Part shown: positions 17,070 to 24,655 of the stretch, one piece after another
Layout: the number at the start of each line of letters is the position of its first letter
How positions within the stretch are numbered: position 1 is the stretch's first letter
Source: JBCBWG01 sp964579305
Lineage (GTDB): Bacteria; Pseudomonadota; Alphaproteobacteria; Rhizobiales; Hyphomicrobiaceae
Assembly: GCA_964579305.1 (NCBI GenBank)
Contig: CAZOGY010000013.1
Location: forward strand, 1-44,950
Direction: 5' to 3'
Length of the DNA: 44,950 nucleotides
Notes under the pieces: generated by a model
Seen by the model: only the letters and a program-made list of their open reading frames with translations
The model's database searches: none
Told to the model about the DNA's origin: nothing
Made by a program: the position numbers and the translations under genes

Positions 17070-20000
17070 ATGAGTGAAACGGGCCCGCTTGCAGATCGTT
17101 TGATGTTGGATCGTGCACCGCGGCCGGCAGCCGACGGGCCGCAGCGTGTGGCGGAATTGATCGCGCGTGCCCAGACACAACGCATCGACGATGCCGCACG
17201 CGCGGTCTTGGATCGTCGCGAGGTTGGCGTATTGCTTGCCGGTATCGACGCGGGCTCGCCCTATTTGCGCATGCTGATCAACCGTGAGCCGGCGCTTGCA
17301 GCGCGCTTGCTTGCGGCAGAACCAGAACAGCGCTTTTCTGAAATCCTGGCTCAGTTCAATGAACTTGCGCTGACGCTTGAGGGCACTGCGGCTGGTTTCA
17401 AACAGCTCATGGCCAATGCGCGCCGGTTGAAAAGCGAAGCCGCGCTGTTGATCGCGCTCGCCGACCTGGGTGGCGTCTGGCCGGTTGAGCGCGTGATGGC
17501 CGCCCTGACCGACTTGGCCGATACAGCAGTGCGCGCCGGCGTCCGCTTTCTTATGCGCATGGCTGCGGCCCGGGGCGAATGGACGGGGCCAACCCACGAC
17601 GGCACGTTTGATGAGATCTCCGGCTATATTGTTCTTGCCATGGGCAAACATGGCGCCGGCGAATTGAATTTTTCCAGTGACATCGACCTGATCGTTCTGT
17701 TCGACCCGCACAAGGCGGACCTGCGGGCAGGGCTTGAGCCGCAGCAGTTATTCGTGCGCATCACGCGCGATCTTGTCCGGTATATGCAGGAGCGCACGCC
17801 CGACGGGTATATTTTCCGCACCGACCTGCGCCTGCGCCCCGATCCCGGCGCCACTCAGATCGCCATTTCGCGTGACGCCGCGCTCACCTACTACGAGAGC
17901 GTTGGCCAGAACTGGGAACGCGCCGCAATGATCAAGGCGCGCCCCATCGCCGGCGACATCGAAGCCGGCCGCGCCATGCTGGGCGAACTCGCGCCGTTCA
18001 TTTGGCGCAAGTATCTCGATTTTGCAGCGATCGCTGATATCCACGCGATGAAGCGGCAAATCCACGCGCATCGCGGTTTTTCCCAGATCGCCGTTGCCGG
18101 CCATAACGTGAAACTGGGACGCGGCGGCATTCGCGAAATTGAGTTCTTTGCGCAAACACAACAGCTCATCGCGGGCGGGCGCCAACCTGATTTGCGCGTG
18201 GCCAAGACGTGTGCGGCACTCGACCAGCTCACCGAGCGCGGCTGGATCCGGCCGGAGATCCGCGACGACTTGAAGTCCGCTTACGCCAAGCTGCGGTGGG
18301 TTGAACATCGCATCCAGATGGTCGCCGATGAGCAAACGCAAACCTTGCCACGCGAGCCCGATGAGCTGTTGCGGTTCGCGCGCTTCTGCGGCTTTGAAAC
18401 CGAAGGCGCTTTCGCCGATGATTTGCGTGAGACACTCAAGACCGTGCAAGGGCACTACGCAGCGCTATTTGAAGACGTGCCGGAATTGACAACGGGCACC
18501 AAGAACCTTGTGTTTGCCGGCGCCGACGACGATCAAGATACCTTGGATGCGCTGAATGCGATGGGCTTTCAGGAGCCGTCCCGCGCGATTGAGATTGTGC
18601 GTGGCTGGCATCGGGGCCGCCATCGCGCTATCCGCACCGCGACCGTCCGCGAGCGTCTCACTGAAATTCAGCCAGCGCTGATGGCAGCCCTCGGCGATAC
18701 GGTCGATCCCGACGCTGCGTTGCTGGCCTTTGATCGGCTGTTGAGCCAGCTCCCCGCCGGGGTCCAGTTCTTTGCGCTCTTGCGGTCCAATCCAAATTTG
18801 CTGCGGCTGCTGGCCACCATTGTCGGGTCAGCGCCCCGTCTTGCCGAAACGTTGAGCCGTCGGCGCCGGGTTTTGGACGCGCTGCTGGATCCACAGATCA
18901 TCGGCGATGCTTTGCCGACCTGCGACGAGTTCACCGCACTTCTGGATGCCGCGCTCGACAGCACCGATGACCTCCAGACCGCACTGGATCGCACCAGGGT
19001 CATCGGCCATGAACAAACATTTCTGATTGGCGTGCGCGTTCTGGCTGGCATGATCAGCGCATCGGAGGCGGGCAATGCGTATGCCTGCCTGGCAGAAGCG
19101 ATCATTGCAAAGCTGCATGCTGTCGTGACGGCCGATTTCGAAACGCGCAATGGGACGGTGCCGGGCGGCGAGAGCGTTGTCGTGGCCATGGGCAAGCTCG
19201 GCGGCCGGGAAATGACCGCGGCCTCCGACCTGGACTTGATCCTGATTTACGATGCGCCCGAGGATACCAAAGGCTCCGACGGCCAGCGCCCGCTGACGGT
19301 CCCGGAGTATTATGCCCGGTTGACCCAGCGTCTGATCAGCGCCTTGTCCGCACCAACGGCGGAGGGCTTGCTCTACGAAGTCGACATGCGCTTGCGTCCG
19401 TCCGGCCAGAAAGGCCCGCTCGCCGTGCGCTTCCAAAGCTTTGAAAGCTACCAGAGCAAAGAGGCCTGGACGTGGGAGCATATGGCATTGACGCGGGCGC
19501 GGGTCGTCGCCGGCGCTCCAGCCCTGGCCGAACGGGTGAATGCCGCCATTTGCGGCGTTCTGACCCGTCCGCGTGATCGCGAAAAGCTCGCCAAAGATGT
19601 GCGTGAAATGCGCGAGCGGATCGCACGGGAAAAGGGCACGGCGGACATCTGGGAACTCAAGCAAGTGCGCGGCGGGCTCGTCGACTTGGAGTTCACCGCA
19701 CAATTCCTGCAACTGGCGCACGCCCAATCCGCACCTCAACTGCTTGATCAATCAACGCTCGGTGCACTGCGTAAGTTGGATGCTGCCGGTCACGTCGGCC
19801 CTCGCGGTCCCGACCTGCTGACCGCGGGCACGCTGCTTCACGAACTGACCCAAATCCTCCGGCTCTGCTTTGACGGGAAGTTCCAGCCGGAAAAAGCCCC
19901 TGACGGTCTCAAACGACTGATCTGTGAGCTGGCCAACCTGCCCACCTTTGCAAATGTCGAACAGCATCTGGCCGATGTTCAAGCAACAGTGGCAGACGCG

Positions 20001-20078
20001 TTCGATGCGCTGGTCCAACCGGATGCGGCCTTACACGGTGCGCCGACGATCGACGATGATCCTGCCGAGGGAACCTGA
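17070..20078 (+). CDS. glnE: Glutamine synthetase adenylyltransferase/deadenylase
   Basis: A 1002-residue cytoplasmic enzyme that adds AMP to, or removes it from, glutamine synthetase under control of PII proteins. It has two nucleotidyltransferase domains, each with the metal-binding signature. In the N-terminal deadenylase half this is GAGELNFSSDIDLIVLFD near residue 195; in the C-terminal adenylylase half it is GGREMTAASDLDLILIYD near 711. Between and after them lie the GlnD-type helical regions, for example FAQTQQLIAGGRQPDLR and LVDLEFTAQFLQL. Length is normal. ATG 17070 begins MSETGPLADRL; the frame is open further upstream into repeat B, but that part is not protein-like. Confidence 0.96.
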   Translation: MSETGPLADRLMLDRAPRPAADGPQRVAELIARAQTQRIDDAARAVLDRREVGVLLAGIDAGSPYLRMLINREPALAARLLAAEPEQRFSEILAQFNELALTLEGTAAGFKQLMANARRLKSEAALLIALADLGGVWPVERVMAALTDLADTAVRAGVRFLMRMAAARGEWTGPTHDGTFDEISGYIVLAMGKHGAGELNFSSDIDLIVLFDPHKADLRAGLEPQQLFVRITRDLVRYMQERTPDGYIFRTDLRLRPDPGATQIAISRDAALTYYESVGQNWERAAMIKARPIAGDIEAGRAMLGELAPFIWRKYLDFAAIADIHAMKRQIHAHRGFSQIAVAGHNVKLGRGGIREIEFFAQTQQLIAGGRQPDLRVAKTCAALDQLTERGWIRPEIRDDLKSAYAKLRWVEHRIQMVADEQTQTLPREPDELLRFARFCGFETEGAFADDLRETLKTVQGHYAALFEDVPELTTGTKNLVFAGADDDQDTLDALNAMGFQEPSRAIEIVRGWHRGRHRAIRTATVRERLTEIQPALMAALGDTVDPDAALLAFDRLLSQLPAGVQFFALLRSNPNLLRLLATIVGSAPRLAETLSRRRRVLDALLDPQIIGDALPTCDEFTALLDAALDSTDDLQTALDRTRVIGHEQTFLIGVRVLAGMISASEAGNAYACLAEAIIAKLHAVVTADFETRNGTVPGGESVVVAMGKLGGREMTAASDLDLILIYDAPEDTKGSDGQRPLTVPEYYARLTQRLISALSAPTAEGLLYEVDMRLRPSGQKGPLAVRFQSFESYQSKEAWTWEHMALTRARVVAGAPALAERVNAAICGVLTRPRDREKLAKDVREMRERIAREKGTADIWELKQVRGGLVDLEFTAQFLQLAHAQSAPQLLDQSTLGALRKLDAAGHVGPRGPDLLTAGTLLHELTQILRLCFDGKFQPEKAPDGLKRLICELANLPTFANVEQHLADVQATVADAFDALVQPDAALHGAPTIDDDPAEGT

Positions 20079-20191
20079 CGACGGGTCTGTGTTGATCCGT
20101 GCGAAAAAAACATCAGCGGTTCCGACGGAAATGCCGCGCGTGCGCCGTTGTCCTCCTGAACGTTACCAGACAGAGGAGCTTGGCGCGTTTC

Positions 20192-21232
20192 ATGAAAACA
20201 TTGAGATGGATGGCATTGGGCAGCGTGGCCCTTGCAACAGGCATCGGTGTCGGCGCCGCCTATGCCGAGCGTGGCGACGGTTGGCATGACCGCGGCCACG
20301 GGCGATATCATGGCCGTCATCATGGTGGCCCCCGCGGTGAGCGCGGCGAGCGCGGCCGGGGCCGTTGGTTCCGCGGCGGGATGACGAAGGATCAGGCAGC
20401 CGAACGTGCGCGTGCGCGCTTTGCCAGGATCGATGCCAACGGCGATGGCAAGATCGACCGCGAGGAGATCTCCAGCCGCCTCACGCAACGCATGGAAGAG
20501 CGTGGCGGGCGAATGATGCGTGGCGCTGGCCGCCGCATGCGCCGCTGGGATGAAAACCGCGATGGCAACGTCACGCGCGAAGAATTCAATGCCCATGTCG
20601 ATCAGCGCTTTGCCCGCATGGACCTTGATTCAGATGGCCAGATCACAGACGCCGATCTACCGCCGATGATGCGCGGCAATGACGTCTTGAACCCGCAAAC
20701 GCGTCCGATGATGGGCCGCCGGGGAGCCGGCCGGCACCACGGCCACCGCGGGCGTCGCAGTGGCCGTCGCGGCCAGCGTCAAATGGGTCGGATGATCGGA
20801 ATGCTGCGTCGGGCGAATGCCAACGGCGACAATGTTGTCACCAAGGAAGAGGTGACCACGTTTGCAGCCAAGCAGTTTGCCCGTTTGGACCGCAACGGTG
20901 ATGGCACACTGAACGCCGATGATCGGGCGGCGTTGCGCAAGGAAATGGTCGAGTATCGCACGGAGCGCTTCCTGCACAGGTTTGGTGCACGCGATGCCGG
21001 TGAGGTCGACCGCGAAACATTTCTGCAGCGCGCAGCCGATCGGTTCGATCGCCGCGACGTGAACGGAGATGGCGTCGTCAATCGCCGGGATTATCGTGGC
21101 GACGGCCGGGGGCGCGGACGCGGTGAAGGCCGAGGAGGCCGCCGCGGCGGACCGTCGATGGACAACGCGCCGGAACCGGATGCCAACGACACCGATGACG
21201 ACGCGACCGATGGCGATGACACCAGCCTCTAA
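20192..21232 (+). CDS. Secreted His/Arg-rich protein with six EF-hand loops
   Basis: A 346-residue protein with signal peptide 1-25 (MALGSVALATGIGVGAAYA). It has a histidine-rich stretch (~32-45, WHDRGHGRYHGRHHGG) and EF-hand loops at 81-92 (DANGDGKIDREE), 120-131, 144-155, 209-220, 233-244 and 289-300. A degenerate loop lies near 265-275. Arg/Gly linkers around 172-198 include another RHHGHRG patch. The last ~25 residues are acidic (PDANDTDDDATDGDD). It should bind several Ca2+ ions, and the His patches suggest transition metals. The start at 20192 fits the signal peptide, with GAGGAG ~13 nt upstream. An ECF sigma gene, a membrane protein and a metal sensor follow, so it may be a sensor or target of that system. 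Confidence 0.88.
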   Translation: MKTLRWMALGSVALATGIGVGAAYAERGDGWHDRGHGRYHGRHHGGPRGERGERGRGRWFRGGMTKDQAAERARARFARIDANGDGKIDREEISSRLTQRMEERGGRMMRGAGRRMRRWDENRDGNVTREEFNAHVDQRFARMDLDSDGQITDADLPPMMRGNDVLNPQTRPMMGRRGAGRHHGHRGRRSGRRGQRQMGRMIGMLRRANANGDNVVTKEEVTTFAAKQFARLDRNGDGTLNADDRAALRKEMVEYRTERFLHRFGARDAGEVDRETFLQRAADRFDRRDVNGDGVVNRRDYRGDGRGRGRGEGRGGRRGGPSMDNAPEPDANDTDDDATDGDDTSL

Positions 21233-21255
21233 GGCAAGGGTTGCGTCAGGTCGGC

Positions 21256-21287
21256 CCAGTGCGCCATGTGGAAGCATGGCGCACTGG
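21256..21287 (+). promoter_or_regulatory. Perfect 13-bp inverted repeat over the sigma-factor start
   Basis: CCAGTGCGCCATG (21256-21268) and CATGGCGCACTGG (21275-21287) are perfect complements with a six-base loop TGGAAG. The right arm contains the candidate start ATG 21276. In RNA this stem would hide the start codon. It could be a terminator or attenuator after the EF-hand gene, a thermosensor-like control of sigma translation, or a DNA operator. No T-run follows. Confidence 0.75.
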
Positions 21288-21932
21288 TCGCAAGCGGCCC
21301 CGGCGTTTGCAGATGAGTGGGCGGTTGGCGTGGCAGCAGGCCAGACAGAGGCAGCTGAACCGGCTGATGAGGCGGAGTTGGTGCGCGCACTTGGCGCCGG
21401 CGACGCTGTCGGATTCCGGACGCTTGTCGATCGCCATCTCCCCCGCGTTCTGGCAACCGCCCGCCGCCTGTTAGGCGACCCCTCTGAGGCCGAAGACGTT
21501 GCCCAGGAAGCGTTTTTGAGGCTGTGGCGCGACGGCTGCGATCTTCAAGTCGATCACCGCGGCGTTGCACCCTGGTTGAGCCGCGTCACACGCAATCTCG
21601 CGATTGACCGGCTGCGATCAGCAAAGCGACTTGAGGTCCGCGACGAGCTTCCGGAAAACCCGGTAGCCGCTGACCAATTGGCAATCTTGAATGCGCAGGA
21701 TTTGTCCGAGCGCGTCTTGGAAGCGATGGACAGTTTGCCCGATCGCCAACGCGTCGCACTCAGCTTGTTTCATTTCGATGAGTTGAGCCAGCGTGACGTC
21801 GCAGCAGCGCTCGGCATCTCCGAAGATGCGCTTGAGTCCCTGCTCGCGCGGGGCCGGCGCAAATTGCGTGCCCTGCTGGCCGAAGACTGGCAGGAACTGA
21901 TGGAATCCGACACGCCAACCGATGTGTCATAA
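21276..21932 (+). CDS. ECF-type RNA polymerase sigma factor
   Basis: A ~218-residue sigma-70 family protein with only regions 2 and 4. Region 2 is FRTLVDRHLPRVLATARRLL then AEDVAQEAFLRLWRD and WLSRVTRNLAIDRLR; region 4 is LPDRQRVALSLFHFDELSQ then DVAAALGISEDALESLLARG. It should direct RNA polymerase to a small envelope or stress regulon, often including its own operon. The start is uncertain: ATG 21276 lies in a hairpin, ATG 21216 would overlap the EF-hand gene, and GTG 21330 would free the start from the hairpin. The gene for a membrane protein placed as its anti-sigma factor follows after 31 bp. Confidence 0.93.
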   Translation: MAHWSQAAPAFADEWAVGVAAGQTEAAEPADEAELVRALGAGDAVGFRTLVDRHLPRVLATARRLLGDPSEAEDVAQEAFLRLWRDGCDLQVDHRGVAPWLSRVTRNLAIDRLRSAKRLEVRDELPENPVAADQLAILNAQDLSERVLEAMDSLPDRQRVALSLFHFDELSQRDVAAALGISEDALESLLARGRRKLRALLAEDWQELMESDTPTDVS

Positions 21933-21963
21933 TCGCCGGGGAACCGGCACTACGAGACGAGAT

Positions 21964-22626
21964 ATGGCCATGGCCAACAAATCGCTGAGCCAAGATCGGG
22001 CCCGCCTCACACGGCTGATTGATGCGTATGGTGCCGATCCGGCACGCTGGCCTGCTGGTGACAGCGCGCTTGCCAAATCGCAAGCCGCCCACGACATGGA
22101 CGCGCGGATCGCTGCCGAACGTGTTTTTGAAAACGTGCTGGAGCAGGGCCGCGCGCAGACACCCGCGACGGGGTTGGCTGACCTGATCGTCGCGCAAGCC
22201 ACCGCTGCGGCCGTTGGCGACCAAGCGCGAAATCGCGCAGATCCGCCAGCGCAAGCTCGACAGGCATGGTCCGATGCGGCTGCGGTGAAGCCCCATCGTC
22301 GCGCACGCTCAGGCGTTAACGTACGCCTTGGCGACAATGCAGGCGAACGCTCGGATGCGTCCGCGGGACGTTCCTCCAACGCCACGGATTTGCCGGCGGG
22401 CGTCATCGCAGCGGCCCAATCACCACGCGCGCAGTTCGCCGCCATGGTGCTATCGGGCTTGCTGACCGTCTTCGTTGGCGCAGGCTTGGCGTTCCAGATC
22501 CCCGCCAATACGGTCGATATGACCCAGGCAAGTCTCAGCCTCGATGGTGATGAGGCAGGGCTCGGTAGCGGAAGTCTAACCCTGCTTGATGACGCGGATG
22601 ACTGGGTGCTTGGAGGCGCGCTTTGA
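21964..22626 (+). CDS. Single-pass membrane protein, probable anti-sigma factor
   Basis: A 220-residue protein. The N-terminal cytoplasmic part begins with LTRLIDAYGADPARWP, a motif I have met in proteins encoded beside ECF sigma genes in Alphaproteobacteria. A charged linker (~85-150) follows, then one membrane helix (~162-182, MVLSGLLTVFVGAGLAF) and a ~38-residue acidic periplasmic tail. No zinc-binding HxxxCxxC motif is visible, so it is not a classical ZAS anti-sigma factor. Its position between the sigma gene and a periplasmic metal sensor resembles CnrY in the CnrYXH system. GAGACGAG before ATG 21964 supports the start. The stop overlaps the next start (TTGA). Anti-sigma function is inferred from context. 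Confidence 0.72.
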   Translation: MAMANKSLSQDRARLTRLIDAYGADPARWPAGDSALAKSQAAHDMDARIAAERVFENVLEQGRAQTPATGLADLIVAQATAAAVGDQARNRADPPAQARQAWSDAAAVKPHRRARSGVNVRLGDNAGERSDASAGRSSNATDLPAGVIAAAQSPRAQFAAMVLSGLLTVFVGAGLAFQIPANTVDMTQASLSLDGDEAGLGSGSLTLLDDADDWVLGGAL

Positions 22627-23129
22627 GCTCGGTCGAACCCACACCGCGCACGCGTGCCTGGCCCCGTTGGCGGACCTGGCTCTTGATGGCCTCCCTGACC
22701 TTGAATCTTCTGGTCATCGGGTTTGCCATTGGCGCGGCTTGGCGGTTCCAGCACCACCGCGGTGACTATCGCCTCGGCGCGCGTTTGGACCGCCTGGCCG
22801 ACGGGTTGCCGGATGCAAAGCGCGACCGCGCCCGCCAGATTCTGAGGACGGCATTGCCCGAGGCACGCCAGCTGCGCAGACAGGTGCGCGCCGCGCGCGC
22901 GGAACTGGCCCGCACGGTGGCTGCTGAACCATTCGACAAAACGGAGTTTGCAGCGCGCCAGCAGACCCTTTTGGACGCCTCTGTTAAATTGCGCGCGAAG
23001 CTTTTGCAGACCCTCGGCGCTCTTGCCGAAGATCTTGACCAGGCCGAACGACGCGCGCTCTTGCGCAACTGGCGTCGGCGCGGACGCAGGCGGCGCGGCC
23101 CGAGGCGTGAAGGCCCGCCATCGCGCTGA
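22623..23129 (+). CDS. Membrane-anchored periplasmic metal-sensor protein (CnrX/CpxP-like)
   Basis: A 168-residue protein with an N-terminal anchor (~19-40, LLMASLTLNLLVIGFAIGAA) and a periplasmic all-helical hairpin of the heavy-metal-resistance/CpxP type. Helices begin after RFQHHRGD; LPDAKRDRARQIL, EARQLRRQVRAARAELART and FDKTEFAARQQTLLDAS are the usual antiparallel helices. The C-terminus is extremely basic (WRRRGRRRRGPRRE). The HH at ~44-45 is a candidate metal site. It starts with TTG overlapping the previous stop, so its level is tied to the anti-sigma candidate. In CnrX relatives metal binding relays release of the sigma factor. Confidence 0.8.
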   Translation: MSSVEPTPRTRAWPRWRTWLLMASLTLNLLVIGFAIGAAWRFQHHRGDYRLGARLDRLADGLPDAKRDRARQILRTALPEARQLRRQVRAARAELARTVAAEPFDKTEFAARQQTLLDASVKLRAKLLQTLGALAEDLDQAERRALLRNWRRRGRRRRGPRREGPPSR

Positions 23130-23301
23130 CACCGCGGCGCTGGACGCCTATGCGCTGGCGGCGTGGGGTTGAGCAACGTCCGGCGTTGTGGAAGCGCTTT
23201 TCCAGTCCGTAATCGGATCAAGCTGCACAAACTGTAAGTTGATAGAGCATCTTCATCCCGGCCATTCGGCCGCGACTGCGGCCAGGTGGCGTCGAATGCT
23301 G

Positions 23302-24447
23302 CTATCCTGCCGCATCGAACAGGGACGGTTGGCGACCCGCCGATTCAAGTGTCAGCTCCGCCAGCCAGGCCCCGTCGGCCGTTTGAATGAGGCGCAATCC
23401 GATATCCTGCAGCTCGCACAGGGCACGTGCCAGGCACACCGTCATGTCCTCGGCTGTATCCGGATAGGGTGCCGACACCATCGCGCAACGGCCCCGCGGC
23501 GTGTGGTGAGCGTCTCCAGGCGCCGTCGCCAAGGTTAGGGTGACCCAACCGCCTGCCTCTGCGCAAGCAATCGAAAGGTCCGCGCCCTCACCGTCAGGCG
23601 CCCGCGTCGTCAAAACCTCACGAACGCGCGTGAGCGCCTGCACCAGTGCACCATGGTCCCCGCGCACTTCGATACTCCAAGCTCCCTCCGGCAGGTGTTG
23701 CGCGCCGTCGGCAGCCGTCAACCGCACCTGCTCTAGCGCATCGCCGAGATTGACCCGCTGCAGCGCCGTCTGCGCAGGTTTGGCCATAAGCGCGGTGACC
23801 GTGATGGCATCTTCCGCAGCCGTGAGAAGTGCGCGCCCGCTCTGCTCGATATGCCGCGCGTATTCCAGATAGCGATGGTGTCCGACGGGGCCGTGCAACT
23901 CACTCTGGATAATGTCGGAAAATCCGATCACAGCATTCAGCGGCGTGCGCAAATCGTGACCCATGCGCGCTGTCAAATGCCCGACCGCTGGCGGCAGGCT
24001 GTCTGCCATGGCAACCTGTGCCAAAGCCTGCGTCCCAAAAGTTTGCCGCTGGCCTTGCCCGTCATGTCGGCGATCGATCACGCGTTCGCTTCTGTGCCGG
24101 TCTCCCCGGTCCGCCACGCGCAGCGCAGGCAGCACAATCAGGCCAAGCCCGATCACGAGCCCGCCATAGGCGGCAAGCGCAAGGCGCCCATCTATGGAGT
24201 GGCCAGCCATCGCCGAGACCAGCACACATACAATCGCAATGTGTGCCACCGACAACAGGATGATCGAGACGGCCCGTGTGCTGAGAACGATCGGGGGCAG
24301 GCGGGATACAACAAGAAGCCCTGACCGAAATCCATCGAGCGCGCGCCAATCCAGTCGTGCCGCGCTGGAACCTCGCGTTACGCGGGACCGTGCAAAGCTC
24401 CGCCGTTGGCTGGCCGATGCCGTCCAGGCCATTCCGTTCGCCCCCAT
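23302..24447 (-). CDS. HisKA-domain membrane protein with degenerate ATPase domain
   Basis: About 381 residues with two membrane helices (~58-80 and ~88-110) and no clear sensor domain. A well-kept HisKA motif, ARMGHDLRTPLNAVIGFSD, has His164 and is followed by the usual second helix. The C-terminal ~160 residues keep the size and ending of a HATPase_c domain but have lost the N-box (LTRVREVLTTRA in place of NLLxNAxK), G1 (TAPGDAHHT) and G2 (EDMTVCLARALCEL). ATP binding is therefore doubtful, and it may be a phosphotransfer or partner protein. The start is uncertain: GGGGGCG precedes the sixth-codon Met better than the first. It is convergent with the sigma-factor module. Confidence 0.82.
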   Translation of the reverse strand: MGANGMAWTASASQRRSFARSRVTRGSSAARLDWRALDGFRSGLLVVSRLPPIVLSTRAVSIILLSVAHIAIVCVLVSAMAGHSIDGRLALAAYGGLVIGLGLIVLPALRVADRGDRHRSERVIDRRHDGQGQRQTFGTQALAQVAMADSLPPAVGHLTARMGHDLRTPLNAVIGFSDIIQSELHGPVGHHRYLEYARHIEQSGRALLTAAEDAITVTALMAKPAQTALQRVNLGDALEQVRLTAADGAQHLPEGAWSIEVRGDHGALVQALTRVREVLTTRAPDGEGADLSIACAEAGGWVTLTLATAPGDAHHTPRGRCAMVSAPYPDTAEDMTVCLARALCELQDIGLRLIQTADGAWLAELTLESAGRQPSLFDAAG

Positions 24448-24655
24448 CCTGATTGTTTAGAGAATCGTAACTGAACTGCCGGACCCGCAACCCCACCGAA
24501 TCGCACCAACAGGATCGCTCAGCAGCGACTCAGCGTCGAGGGAGATTAAATCGGGCGTTTTGGTGGCGAAAGTTCGTGGTGTGTTCGCCCCAGTCAGCTG
24601 ACCAACGCATTGACAGCACGCATGACTGATTTGGGTTTTGCCCCGTTTGAAAACC

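Noticed and set aside
20127..20149. Possible ECF-type promoter GGAAA-N14-CGTT upstream of the EF-hand gene
   Set aside because: Spacing is 2-3 bp shorter than known GGAAC...CGTT promoters and the -35 is imperfect; cannot be separated from chance.
23205..23250. Short resemblance to repeat B (CCGTAATCGGAT and ATAGAGC...CATC) after the metal-sensor gene
   Set aside because: Only two short blocks match and their order is reversed relative to the full copies; too weak to call a fourth copy.
24448..24655. Possible small gene between the HisKA protein and pepN
   Set aside because: No frame with a start, ribosome-binding site and protein-like composition was found; treated as ordinary spacer.
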